Below are positions 9,002-17,783 of a stretch of 64,000 bases of DNA, in pieces. The stretch lies in the NCBI GenBank assembly GCA_963975155.1, contig CAXBFG010000004.1:186001-250000 (forward strand). Direction: 5' to 3'. Origin of the DNA: UBA5109 sp963975155. GTDB taxonomy: Bacteria > Pseudomonadota > Gammaproteobacteria > Pseudomonadales > Pseudohongiellaceae. Position 1 is the stretch's first letter; every line of letters begins with the position of its first letter. The position numbers were made by a program, and so were the translations under genes. The notes under the pieces are model-generated. The model saw only the letters and a program-made list of their open reading frames with translations. It searched no databases and was not told the DNA's origin.

Positions 9002-10213
9002 CTAAAACAAACTAAATAGTTGATATATGACCAGTAGTGACGCTGTCGCTGCGCCCAGCACAGGGATCAATACCGGAATACGAATTATTGCGGTCGATTC
9101 TTCTTGCCGGCTCTTGATCGACAGCAGCGCAACATTGATAATCACAAAGACCAGCAGCATGATCAGGCTGGTAAGTTTTGCGAGACTGGCCAAAGGCATT
9201 AATAATGCAAAAAGCAACACCAGAGCAGATACAAGAATAGTGGCGACAAGGGGTGTGCGGGTAAATGGGTTTATCCGGCCCAGCAGTGTCGGCGCTAATT
9301 TTATTTTGGCTAAGCCATATATTACTCTGGAAGCCATGATAATTTGCACCAGCGCACCATTTACCACGGCAATTAAACTTATCAAAGCTATTATGGCCGG
9401 ATCGGCGCCAGCCAATGCCACCAGATCAGCTAAAGGCGCATCACTTTGAGCAAGAAATTCAGGTGTGCTGACACGTAAGACAGCATAGGAAACACTTAAA
9501 TAGCACAGCACTGCCAACGAAATTGCCAGCAAAAGGGCTATAGGGAAATTGCGTAAGGGATTTTTGACTTCTTCTATGACATTGACCATATCTTCAAAAC
9601 CGATAAAGGCATAAAAAGCCAGGAAAGTACCCAGGAAAATGCCATTCAATCCATATTTATGCTCTGACACACCAGATATGTTTTGAGTGACACCATCACC
9701 AAGATTACTGCCTGCCACCCAAATCACGTATCCCAGCCCGGCCAGCTCGAATACAGTGATCATGAACACTGTCGCTGCTGACAGACGAATGCCGTAAATC
9801 GTGATGCCACACAGCGTTATGCATAAAATAGTTATTGCCAACGGAGCCTGCATGGAAACGAAGATATTTAAATAACCCACGAAACCATTGGTAATGGCCG
9901 CTGCCGAAACAATGCCTGTGAATATAATCATCCAACCGACAAGACCTGAGAGCCAGCCTTTGTTCCAGGCTTTATTGACATAGACAGCTTCGCCGGCGGA
10001 AACCGGAAAGCGTGACGCAAGCTCTGTATAACTGAGTGCCGTGAATAAAGCGATGATACCGGCCAGTAAAAAAGAGAAAGTCATATAAGTTCCAGCCGCA
10101 GCAGCTACCTCACCAATCAGAACGTATATGCCTGCCCCGATGATGGTTCCCAACCCATAAAAAGTCAGTGTTAGCAGATTCATGGAACGCTTTAAGGAAG
10201 GCTGCTTGTTCAT
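9002..10213 (-). CDS. APC-superfamily amino acid permease
   Basis: 403 residues from ATG at 10213; an in-frame TTG nine bases upstream is less likely. About 12 hydrophobic segments are visible. The first contains the APC signature GLGTIIGAGIYVLIGEV, where the unwound GAGIY loop binds the amino-acid backbone. TM6 carries FYAFIGFEDMVNVIEEVKNP, another family hallmark. The protein sits in the inner membrane and should import an amino acid or polyamine by proton symport or exchange; the substrate cannot be read from sequence. It is divergent from the cytochrome gene at 10331. Confidence 0.88.
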   Translation of the reverse strand: MNKQPSLKRSMNLLTLTFYGLGTIIGAGIYVLIGEVAAAAGTYMTFSFLLAGIIALFTALSYTELASRFPVSAGEAVYVNKAWNKGWLSGLVGWMIIFTGIVSAAAITNGFVGYLNIFVSMQAPLAITILCITLCGITIYGIRLSAATVFMITVFELAGLGYVIWVAGSNLGDGVTQNISGVSEHKYGLNGIFLGTFLAFYAFIGFEDMVNVIEEVKNPLRNFPIALLLAISLAVLCYLSVSYAVLRVSTPEFLAQSDAPLADLVALAGADPAIIALISLIAVVNGALVQIIMASRVIYGLAKIKLAPTLLGRINPFTRTPLVATILVSALVLLFALLMPLASLAKLTSLIMLLVFVIINVALLSIKSRQEESTAIIRIPVLIPVLGAATASLLVIYQLFSLF

Positions 10214-10330
10214 ATTTGGCAAGCCTTAAAAAAACCTGGACATATGTGTTTTTTAAAGACGGAAATGGTACTCTCCCTGCTATATTTTTCGTCGAAACGC
10301 CCATAATAAGAAACAGCTCTGAGGAATATC

Positions 10331-11671
10331 ATGCCCTATATCAAACCGCTTATTGTTTTTACTATTACGACACTGCTAAGTGCCTGTGGTTTTGAGACAG
10401 TAACAACAGAGTCAAATCCCGCTATCAATAGTGCTTCACAGGCACAGGCCGCTGATTTGTCACACGGAGAATATGTAGCACGACTGGGTAACTGCGTAGC
10501 CTGCCATACCACAGAGACAGGCGCTCCCCTGGCTGGCGGTTTAAAAATGAATGTACCGTTACTGGGCAATATTTATACAACCAATATCACCCCTGATCCG
10601 GACTATGGCATTGGCTCCTACAGTTATGAAGAGTTTGATCGTGCCATGCGTCTGGGCAAAGCTAAAGATGGCCATCGTATGTATCCGGCAATGCCTTATA
10701 CCTCCTATGCCAAAATGTCTGAACAGGACATGCGCGCCTTATTTGATTTTTTAATGAATGAAGTAGAGCCTATTAGTCAGGCTAACCAGCCAGCAGAAAT
10801 TCCGGCATGGAAAAATGTTCGCTGGGCCATGGGCATCTGGAATATATTGGCCCATGATGAAGACCCTTACTTACTTGACAACAATCAGGATGAGGCCTGG
10901 AATCGCGGAGCCTATCTGGTAGAAGGTCTGGGGCATTGCGGAGCCTGTCATACCCCGCGCGGTCTGATGCTGCAGGAAAAAGGACTGGATAGCAGTGATG
11001 ACGACTTTCTCGCTGGTGCGCCACTGGATTTCTGGTCTGCCTCCTCTCTCAACGGCAATACCTTAAGTGGCCGAGGCCGCTGGGAAGTAGAAGACTATGA
11101 AGAGTTCCTGCGTACTGGTCGCAATCGTTTTGGTACCGCAGTCGGCACCATGGTAGAAGTCGTAAACAACAGCACTCGTCACATGAGCGACGCCGACATA
11201 AATGCCATGTCGGTTTACCTGAGCGCATTGCCTGCGACTGAAGATGAAGGTGAATTTATTTACGACGCTAGCGAAGCACAACGCCTCGTTAATCTGGATT
11301 TCTCTTCACCCGGTGCTCAGATTTATTATGAATATTGCTCAAATTGTCATGTCACTGGTGGTAATGGTTATTACCCCTATCAACCGGCCCTGGCCGGGAA
11401 TCCTGGTGTTCTTGATCCGAACGCCAGCACTTTGATCAATATGACCCTGAACGGCTCTCTGCGAATCGTTTCCTCTACGGGACCAGCCACCACCGATATG
11501 CCTTATTTCAGACTGCTGCTAAACGATCAGCAAATAGCCGATGTACTTAGCTATATTCGCTCCTCCTGGGGCAATGAGGCATCTGCGGTCAGCCCTGAAC
11601 AGGTTGCCCGAGTACGCGCAGCCACTGACCCAACCCAGAACGACGATATCTTTGTGCTGCGAATGAAATAG
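10331..11671 (+). CDS. Triheme cytochrome c lipoprotein (alcohol/gluconate dehydrogenase type subunit)
   Basis: 446 residues. An N-terminal lipobox (LLSAC, Cys about 19) suggests anchoring to a membrane. Three heme motifs are present: CVACH at 55-59, CGACH near 201, and CSNCH near 336. Arrangement and length resemble the cytochrome c subunits of membrane-bound PQQ or flavin dehydrogenases (AdhB, gluconate 2-dehydrogenase), which pass electrons to ubiquinone or oxidases. No dehydrogenase subunit is adjacent, so its partner must be elsewhere or it works alone. Heme axial Met candidates such as MYPAMPYTSY follow motif 1. Confidence 0.9.
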   Translation: MPYIKPLIVFTITTLLSACGFETVTTESNPAINSASQAQAADLSHGEYVARLGNCVACHTTETGAPLAGGLKMNVPLLGNIYTTNITPDPDYGIGSYSYEEFDRAMRLGKAKDGHRMYPAMPYTSYAKMSEQDMRALFDFLMNEVEPISQANQPAEIPAWKNVRWAMGIWNILAHDEDPYLLDNNQDEAWNRGAYLVEGLGHCGACHTPRGLMLQEKGLDSSDDDFLAGAPLDFWSASSLNGNTLSGRGRWEVEDYEEFLRTGRNRFGTAVGTMVEVVNNSTRHMSDADINAMSVYLSALPATEDEGEFIYDASEAQRLVNLDFSSPGAQIYYEYCSNCHVTGGNGYYPYQPALAGNPGVLDPNASTLINMTLNGSLRIVSSTGPATTDMPYFRLLLNDQQIADVLSYIRSSWGNEASAVSPEQVARVRAATDPTQNDDIFVLRMK

Positions 11672-11682
11672 AGTCTGCCCTA

Positions 11683-11710
11683 TTTTGGTTCGTGCGCACC
11701 AAAAAGAAGC
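11683..11710 (+). promoter_or_regulatory. Possible NtrC-like dyad upstream of glnII
   Basis: The dyad TTTTGGT-N8-ACCAAAA (11683-11704) overlaps GCACCAAAAAGAAGC (11696-11710). The latter matches the NtrC-type half-site pair GCACCA-N3-TGGTGC imperfectly: the left half is intact and the right half degenerate. It lies about 210 bp upstream of the GSII start, a plausible enhancer distance. I could not find a sigma-54 GG-N10-GC promoter below it, which weakens the call. Confidence 0.3.
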
Positions 11711-11784
11711 GACACTTTACAAAGTATCCGTTATCGAGCCACTGTTTGGCCCGTTGGAAAACTGGCATATGCAATTTAATCCTA

Positions 11785-11790
11785 TATACT
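11785..11790 (+). promoter_or_regulatory. Candidate -10 element of glnII promoter
   Basis: TATACT lies about 125 bp upstream of the GSII start, with a weak TGGCAT sixteen bases before it. A sigma-70 type promoter is possible. Confidence 0.3.
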
Positions 11791-11916
11791 CTGCTGTTCT
11801 GCCCGTTCCAGGCTATGAAAAAGAAAAAAATAAACTTTTAGTAATGTGGGAACGTTTCTTGCAGAAGTCAGAAGGCAAATTTACTAAGAAAACCTATTGA
11901 AGGAGTAGAACTCATC

Positions 11917-12933
11917 ATGAAAAGCAAGTTGGAATATATCTGGCTCGATGGCAGTGTGCCAACGCAAGGCCTGCGTAGCAAAACCATGGTCAGAAAGGAT
12001 TTTGACGGATCTCTGGAAAAATGTCCTATGTGGATGTTCGATGGCAGCTCTACTAACCAGGCACCTGGCGGTGCTTCAGACTGCTTGTTGAAACCCGTTT
12101 TTATTGTGCCGGATCCAGACAGAGCTAATGCCTATCTGGTTATGACCGAAGTATTGAATGCCGACGGCACCAAGCATGCGAGCAATGGACGAGCCACCAT
12201 CGAAGAAGGCGATGATGATGAAGACTTCTGGTTTGGTTTTGAACAGGAATATTTCCTTTGGGATCCTGAAACCAGCCTGCCACCAGGCTTTCCTCCCGGT
12301 GGTTATCCTCCTCCACAAGGACCCTATTATTGCTCAGTGGGCGCCAAGAATGCCCATTGCCGTAACCTGATCGAAGAGCATCTGGATCTGTGTCTGGAAG
12401 CTGGCCTGAATGTCGAAGGTATTAATGCCGAAGTAGCTCCTGGACAGTGGGAATACCAGATTTTCGCCAAAAGTGCTAAACGTGCCGGTGACGAAATCTG
12501 GCTATCCCGTTACCTGTTGGAGCGTACCGCCGAGAAATACGGCTTGGCTATTGAGTGGCATCCAAAACCGCTGGGGGATACCGACTGGAATGGCTCTGGC
12601 ATGCATGCCAACTTCTCCAATACTGCCATGCGTGAGTCTGGTAAAGAGGAAACCTTTACTAAAATCTGTGAAGAATTCGGTAAAAACATTGAACGTCATA
12701 TGAGTGTCTATGGCGCCCATAATGAAAAACGTTTGACGGGTAAGCATGAAACCCAGTCTATCGATTCATTCAGCTATGGTGTATCCGATCGTGGCGCTTC
12801 AATCCGTATACCGGTAAGCACCATGGAAGATGGCTGGATAGGCAGGCTGGAAGATCGTCGCCCTTCTTCCAATGGCGATCCCTACAAAATAGCAGCAGCT
12901 ATCATAAAAACAACTAAAGAAGCCTTGGCATAA
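11917..12933 (+). CDS. glnII: Glutamine synthetase type II (eukaryotic-like)
   Basis: 338 residues, the size of GSII (about 330-360) and far shorter than GlnA/GSI (about 470). YIWLDGSVPTQGLRSKT at the start, WMFDGSSTNQA near 48, FGFEQEYFL near 107, EVAPGQWEYQIF near 170, NGSGMHANFSN near 228, and SIRIPVSTMEDGWIGRLEDR near 295 are GSII hallmarks; the metal-binding Glu residues are present. It condenses glutamate and ammonia with ATP. GSII is typical of eukaryotes and scattered bacteria such as rhizobia, so its presence suggests an old transfer. It is followed by its own strong terminator, and AAGGAG lies about 11 bases before ATG. Confidence 0.94.
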   Translation: MKSKLEYIWLDGSVPTQGLRSKTMVRKDFDGSLEKCPMWMFDGSSTNQAPGGASDCLLKPVFIVPDPDRANAYLVMTEVLNADGTKHASNGRATIEEGDDDEDFWFGFEQEYFLWDPETSLPPGFPPGGYPPPQGPYYCSVGAKNAHCRNLIEEHLDLCLEAGLNVEGINAEVAPGQWEYQIFAKSAKRAGDEIWLSRYLLERTAEKYGLAIEWHPKPLGDTDWNGSGMHANFSNTAMRESGKEETFTKICEEFGKNIERHMSVYGAHNEKRLTGKHETQSIDSFSYGVSDRGASIRIPVSTMEDGWIGRLEDRRPSSNGDPYKIAAAIIKTTKEALA

Positions 12934-12952
12934 TACTTCTCTGGTGTTTTCC

Positions 12953-12989
12953 AAAAAAGGCTGATCATCATGATCAGCCTTTTTTTTTT
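12953..12989 (+). terminator. Rho-independent terminator after glnII
   Basis: Perfect stem AAAAAAGGCTGATCA / TGATCAGCCTTTTTT with a 3-nt loop and nine Ts, just after the GSII stop. Confidence 0.93.
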
Positions 12990-13027
12990 ACCTTGGGGAA
13001 AGTCACTGTTTCTGTCAAACTAATGCC

Positions 13028-13978
13028 ATGAAATTTCCTGAACAACATATTGAATACGCATCCGTTTACCTGGAAGACACCGATAAAGCTCTGCCAGAAA
13101 AGATCAATCCCAACATGCGTTATGCCTACTTCAAAACAATCGCCAAAGGTGGCAAATGTCTGATCCAGTCCTGTAAGGATTTACATTTATCCCGTGTTAT
13201 TTGTTACAAATCCTTGCTGCCGGAATTTGCCAAAGACCCTATAGAACAACAACGTTTCCTCCGAGAGGCCCGGGTTAGCGCTATGTTGCAACACCCGAAT
13301 ACCATCCCCACCTATGAGTTGGGTCGCGATAGTCAGGGGTTCTATTATTTCACCATGAAACTGGTGCATGGCTATACGCTGCGTGAGATTCTTGATTATC
13401 GGGAACGCTACGACCTCACTCAGTTAGTCGACGTTGTCATACAGGTTGCCCATGCTCTTGAATATGCCCATGTTCATGGAGTTGTTCACAGGGATATTAA
13501 ACCTGAAAACATACTTGTCGGTCCCTTTGGCGAAGTCTTATTAATGGATTGGGGGCTGGCTAAAGTCTGGAAGACAGATGGCAGCGATGTGCCTTTAGGC
13601 ACTGATCACAGCGATACTGAGTCTGATGATCTGAGCATTACACGGCATGGCAAACTGCAGGGCACGGTAATTCATATGTCGCCCGAGCAAATTGCCAGAG
13701 ACCCTAATATTGACAGAAGAACGGATATTTACAGTCTAGGTACAATACTCTATGAAATTCTTGCCGGTAAAACACCATCTGACGGTGACGGTCTTTCAAT
13801 AGACCAAATAATTGACCGGGTTAAAAACCAGGAACCTGAGCTACCATCCGTGATCAGTCAATTTAAAGTGCCACCATTACTGGAAAAAGCGGCAATGGCT
13901 TGTCTGAAAAAACAAGCGGATGACCGCTTGCAAACAGCCCAGGAATTGATTCGATTATTGCAGGAAGACTGGTTGTAA
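13028..13978 (+). CDS. Soluble Ser/Thr protein kinase (Hanks type)
   Basis: 316 residues with no membrane segment. The catalytic lysine is K61 in VICYKSL, the paired Glu is E80 in REARVSAML, the catalytic loop is HRDIKPEN at 154-161, and the metal motif is D174-W-G instead of DFG, a common bacterial variant. GTVIHMSPEQ marks the activation-segment end, followed by RRTDIYSLGTILYEILAGKTP. The glycine-rich loop is unusual (IAKGGKCLIQ), short of the full GxGxxG. It ends 1 bp from the end of a convergent PP2C phosphatase gene, so the pair likely sets the phosphorylation state of shared targets. Substrates are unknown; the gene next to it encodes GSII. Confidence 0.92.
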   Translation: MKFPEQHIEYASVYLEDTDKALPEKINPNMRYAYFKTIAKGGKCLIQSCKDLHLSRVICYKSLLPEFAKDPIEQQRFLREARVSAMLQHPNTIPTYELGRDSQGFYYFTMKLVHGYTLREILDYRERYDLTQLVDVVIQVAHALEYAHVHGVVHRDIKPENILVGPFGEVLLMDWGLAKVWKTDGSDVPLGTDHSDTESDDLSITRHGKLQGTVIHMSPEQIARDPNIDRRTDIYSLGTILYEILAGKTPSDGDGLSIDQIIDRVKNQEPELPSVISQFKVPPLLEKAAMACLKKQADDRLQTAQELIRLLQEDWL

Positions 13979-13979
13979 T

Positions 13980-14717
13980 TTAGTCCAGACTGGCCAAAAC
14001 AACCGTAATATTATCCCTGGCACCTTCATTTTTTACTTGCGCCAATAACTGTTCCAGACAGACTGATGCGTCGTCTTTATAGTCGACCAGTGTCTGTAAA
14101 ATCCTGTCACTGGAAACCAGATCAGATAAACCGTCAGTACAGCTGAGTATCATATCACCCTGACTCAAGGGGAATTTACCAAAACCTGGATTGATGCTGT
14201 TACCGGCACCTATCATTCTGGTCAGTACATGATCAGCTCGGCCATGTAAGCCAGGTAGCTGATTTTTATCGAGCTTATTACTGGATAAAGTATGATCCGT
14301 TGTTAGCTGGTTGATTACCTTATTATTGACATCAACATGATAAATACGAGAATCGCCAATATAGGAAAAGTAAACAAAGTGTTCGTCAAGATACATACAG
14401 GTCAGTGTTGTTCCCATCTGCTGATGTGAAGGTTTCTGTACCTTCATATCAATAACTTTCTGATTGGCAAAAACAATGGATTTATTTAGAAGCTTGACCG
14501 GATCATCTATTTCCAGCTGATTGTCGTCATTAAACTCATTTTCGAGCAGAGCATAGGCACTTTCTGCAGCCAGACGACTGGCTACTTCGCCATAGTCATA
14601 ACCGCCAACACCATCGGCAATGATGATTATTCGATATTCCCGGCTAAACAGATAGAAGTCTTCATTCTTCGGTCGAACCAAACCCGTGTCAGATAACGAA
14701 CTTATACGTAATTTCAT
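13980..14717 (-). CDS. PP2C-type protein phosphatase (Stp1/PrpC-like)
   Basis: 245 residues from ATG at 14717, which begins MKLRISSLSDTGLVRPKNED as in other bacterial PP2Cs. A TTG 45 bases upstream is the only longer option. Metal and catalytic motifs are complete: VRPKNED, IIADGVGGYDYGE, YIGDSRIYHV, CTDGLSDLV and GARDNITVVL. It should remove phosphate from Ser/Thr of proteins using two Mn/Mg ions. No regulatory or membrane domain is present. It converges tail to tail with the kinase at 13028-13978. Confidence 0.92.
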   Translation of the reverse strand: MKLRISSLSDTGLVRPKNEDFYLFSREYRIIIIADGVGGYDYGEVASRLAAESAYALLENEFNDDNQLEIDDPVKLLNKSIVFANQKVIDMKVQKPSHQQMGTTLTCMYLDEHFVYFSYIGDSRIYHVDVNNKVINQLTTDHTLSSNKLDKNQLPGLHGRADHVLTRMIGAGNSINPGFGKFPLSQGDMILSCTDGLSDLVSSDRILQTLVDYKDDASVCLEQLLAQVKNEGARDNITVVLASLD

Positions 14718-14840
14718 AATGTGTGCAGATATCTCATTGCCGGCCCTTTTTGTGTTGTTCAATTATCAAGCTAGATTGCTTATCACGCGAATTCTTCCAA
14801 AGCTATTTTAACTTAAGCACACTCAGGCCAACAAAGGAGC

Positions 14841-14900
14841 TTGACTTTGATAATTATCTAAATGATAATGATTCTCGTTTAGATTACTATTATCATTAAC
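14841..14900 (+). promoter_or_regulatory. Fur-controlled promoter of the siderophore-receptor operon
   Basis: TTGACT at 14841-14846, a 17-bp spacer and GATAAT at 14864-14869 make a strong sigma-70 promoter. A Fur box (GATAATTATCTAAATGATAATGATTCTC pattern, made of repeated GATAAT units, 14849-14876) lies over the spacer and -10. A second GATAAT-like inverted match (TATTATCATTAAC) follows at 14888-14900. Iron-loaded Fur bound here would block RNA polymerase, so the operon should be induced by iron shortage. Confidence 0.88.
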
Positions 14901-14911
14901 AGAGGCCGCCA

Positions 14912-17065
14912 ATGTTACCAATACCGTTAAAACAACTCCCTAAGGACCTTCGTCTTACTACACTCGCTCTAAGCATTGCATCAGTTATTAGCTCGCCAAG
15001 TTTTGCTCAAACTAGCAGCACTGAATACAATTCAACACCCGAAGAGATAGAGGTTATCGGACTGCCCTATAACCGCGATCCGGCATCAACCAGATTTACC
15101 CGCTCTATTCTTGATACGGCACAAACTATCAATGTGATTCCCAAAAATCTGATCGAAGAACGTTCAGCCACAACTTTACGCGATGTCTTGCGTAATGTCT
15201 CGGGCATCAGCATGCAAGCCGGTGAAGGCGGCACACCAGCCGGTGATCAGCTTTCAATCCGAGGTCACAGTGCCAGGACTGATATTTTCGTTGATAATGT
15301 ACGCGACTTCGGTGGTTATACCCGTGACCCTTTCAATCTGGAACAAGTAGAAGTCGTTAAAGGCCCCTCTTCCGATTATTCCGGACGTGGTTCAACCGGT
15401 GGGTCGATCAACCTTGTCAGCAAAGCACCAACACTTGAAAATAGCGCCAATTCTAATATCGGTATCGGATCAGATAACTACGGCAGAGTTTCGCTCGATA
15501 TCAACCGGGCATTACAGGGTAATACTGCAGGCCGACTGAATATGATGTATCACGCCCAGGATACTGCCGGCCGTGATGAAGTGAATACCTCGCGCTGGGG
15601 TATTGCACCCTCTTTGGCCTTTGGGCTTGAAACAGACACCAGTCTGACTTTGGGACTGTTTCATCTCGAACAGGATAATCTGCCTGATTATGGTATTCCC
15701 TGGGTTTCTGACAGCAATGTAACATTGGCGGCATATGCTGATCAGGCTCCGCCAGTAGATTTTTCTAACTGGTATGGACTCTTGCAGCGTGACTTTGAAG
15801 AAGTGGCTACTACCATGGCAACGGCACGAGTTGATCATACTATCAGCAGCAATTTATCAGTATCCAATATTTCACGCTGGGGTATTACCGATCGTGACTC
15901 CATGATTACGGCTCCACGTTTTCTGACAGATACAACGATACGACGCAGCGATGAAAAATATCGCGACCAGGAAGATGAAATTTTGAGCAACCAGACGAAC
16001 CTAAGATGGGATATCAGACCCGGTGAAATAGGCGAACAACGTATTCTTCTTGGCCTGGAACTCAATAAAGAGAATGAAATACGTTATACACAGGCCCTTA
16101 CAGGTATTGATTCACCCGCTACAGATTTATACAACCCGACACCACAGGATTCCTACCTGGAAAACTATCAACGTACGGGAGGCTTTAGTGAGGCAGATTC
16201 CAGGTCTGTAGCTGTCTATGCATCTGATTCCATTCAGGTCAGTGAAAAATGGCAAGTTAATGGAGGCTTGCGCTGGGATAGCTTTAAACTCGACTATACA
16301 CCTGATGGTGGAACTGCCTTGGATCGCACCGACAGCATGCTCAGTTATCGTGCTGGACTGGTCTATAAACCTGCCCGGGAAGGTTCTGTTTATCTGGGAT
16401 ATGGCACCTCTTTTAACCCATCGGCAGAAACCTTGTCACTAACCAACAGCTCACGCTCGCCCGGCCTTCCCAATCTGGATCCGGAAGAAAGCCGTACCGT
16501 AGAACTCGGCATTAAATGGGAATTAATGGACCGGCGTGTGTTTGCAACAGCAGCCTTATTCCGCACGGATAAAACCAATGCGCGTACTCAGGACCCAACC
16601 GATCCTAACGACTTACTGGTTCTGGAAGGCGAACAACGTGTACAGGGCTTTGAACTGGGCTTGTCAGGCGCTATCGGTAAAGCAGTTAATGTTTCAGCTG
16701 GCTACACTTTTCTGGATACGGAAATCAGGGACAGCCTGGACATTACTGAAATAGGTAAAGAACTCAGTAACTCTCCTGAAAACTCGTTTAATTTCTGGGG
16801 AACCTATGATGTTCAGGATAAGCTCCAGTTTGGTCTGGGCATGCAATTTATTGATGATCGTTACAACAGCATAGCTAATACACGTACTGCGCCCAGCTAC
16901 TGGGTCTATGAAGCTTCAGTAGCATATATGGTCAATGAACGTCTGAACCTCAGGCTGAATATCCAAAACCTGACTGATGAAGAGTATATTGACTATGTCG
17001 GTGGCGGGCACTTTATCCCCGGGATTGGAAGAGTCGCTATGCTTAGCACCAGCTTTTCATTCTAG
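14912..17065 (+). CDS. TonB-dependent catecholate-siderophore receptor, Fiu-like
   Basis: 717 residues. The signal peptide ends near PSFAQ (about 33). The plug domain spans about 60-180 with TINVIPKNLIEERSATTLRD, LSIRGHSARTDIFVDNVRD and GSTGGSINLVSK. The remaining barrel has the aromatic strand alternation of TonB receptors and ends in LSTSFSF with a terminal Phe. The TonB-box region (EEIEVIG) follows the signal peptide. It imports ferric siderophore across the outer membrane. The Fur promoter upstream and piuC nine bases downstream match the Fiu/PiuA plus PiuC arrangement of iron uptake loci. Confidence 0.93.
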   Translation: MLPIPLKQLPKDLRLTTLALSIASVISSPSFAQTSSTEYNSTPEEIEVIGLPYNRDPASTRFTRSILDTAQTINVIPKNLIEERSATTLRDVLRNVSGISMQAGEGGTPAGDQLSIRGHSARTDIFVDNVRDFGGYTRDPFNLEQVEVVKGPSSDYSGRGSTGGSINLVSKAPTLENSANSNIGIGSDNYGRVSLDINRALQGNTAGRLNMMYHAQDTAGRDEVNTSRWGIAPSLAFGLETDTSLTLGLFHLEQDNLPDYGIPWVSDSNVTLAAYADQAPPVDFSNWYGLLQRDFEEVATTMATARVDHTISSNLSVSNISRWGITDRDSMITAPRFLTDTTIRRSDEKYRDQEDEILSNQTNLRWDIRPGEIGEQRILLGLELNKENEIRYTQALTGIDSPATDLYNPTPQDSYLENYQRTGGFSEADSRSVAVYASDSIQVSEKWQVNGGLRWDSFKLDYTPDGGTALDRTDSMLSYRAGLVYKPAREGSVYLGYGTSFNPSAETLSLTNSSRSPGLPNLDPEESRTVELGIKWELMDRRVFATAALFRTDKTNARTQDPTDPNDLLVLEGEQRVQGFELGLSGAIGKAVNVSAGYTFLDTEIRDSLDITEIGKELSNSPENSFNFWGTYDVQDKLQFGLGMQFIDDRYNSIANTRTAPSYWVYEASVAYMVNERLNLRLNIQNLTDEEYIDYVGGGHFIPGIGRVAMLSTSFSF

Positions 17066-17073
17066 GATTAACC

Positions 17074-17751
17074 ATGCTACTCGAAATACCACAGGTCTTC
17101 AGTACAGAGGAAGCAGTCGAAATGAAGCAGGCATTGTTGGCTGCAGAATGGGTCGATGGCCGGGTAACAGCCGGTCATCAATCAGCCCAGGCCAAACAGA
17201 ACCGGCAAATTCCAGAGCAATCAGATGTCGCACAAGCTGCTGGTAAAAGAGTGTTACAGGCCCTGCAGAAAAACGGACTTTTCATGTCGGCGGCCTTGCC
17301 ACAACGTGTATTTCCACCTTTGTTCAACCGTTATGAAGGTGGCGAACATTTCCATAATCATGTCGATAACGCCATTCGCTCACTCCCCATGGGCGGGCAA
17401 ATTCGAACGGACTTGTCCGCCACCCTTTTTTTAAGTAACACTGATGAATATGAAGGCGGTGAATTATTAATTGATGATACTTACGGAGCCCATCGAATCA
17501 AATTACCTGCAGGTTCCATGGTGTTATATCCATCAACCAGCTTACATAAAGTGACACCTGTCACGCAGGGTAGTCGTATCTGCTCCTTCTTCTGGATTCA
17601 AAGCATGGTAAGAGATGACGGGCAACGAACATTATTGTTCGATCTGGACATGTCTATTCATAAGCTACGGCAGCAACAAGGTGACAGCGACATTGTTGTC
17701 AGTCAAACAGGTATCTATCACAACCTGTTAAGACGCTGGGCAGAGCCTTGA
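17074..17751 (+). CDS. piuC: Fe(II)/2-oxoglutarate-dependent PKHD-type hydroxylase
   Basis: 225 residues, the normal PiuC/YbiX length. The iron site is H-x-D in GGEHFHNHVDNAIR (about 88-101) with the distal His in STSLHKVTPVTQG (near 158). The Arg of GSRIC that follows should bind 2-oxoglutarate. The gene starts 9 bp after the TonB receptor stop and shares its Fur promoter. PiuC is found with catecholate receptors in pseudomonads and E. coli (ybiX beside fiu) and affects siderophore-drug uptake. Its physiological substrate is not settled. Confidence 0.93.
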   Translation: MLLEIPQVFSTEEAVEMKQALLAAEWVDGRVTAGHQSAQAKQNRQIPEQSDVAQAAGKRVLQALQKNGLFMSAALPQRVFPPLFNRYEGGEHFHNHVDNAIRSLPMGGQIRTDLSATLFLSNTDEYEGGELLIDDTYGAHRIKLPAGSMVLYPSTSLHKVTPVTQGSRICSFFWIQSMVRDDGQRTLLFDLDMSIHKLRQQQGDSDIVVSQTGIYHNLLRRWAEP

Positions 17752-17783
17752 GCAACCTTGCATTAACGTCAGCGTCGCTGCGA

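Noticed and set aside
11685..11900. A 71-codon open frame between the cytochrome and GSII genes
   Set aside because: It opens with TTG, has no ribosome site and covers the probable GSII promoter; the product resembles nothing I know.
11700..11916. Sigma-54 promoter for GSII
   Set aside because: I looked for GG-N10-GC at the -24/-12 spacing and found none in the upstream region.
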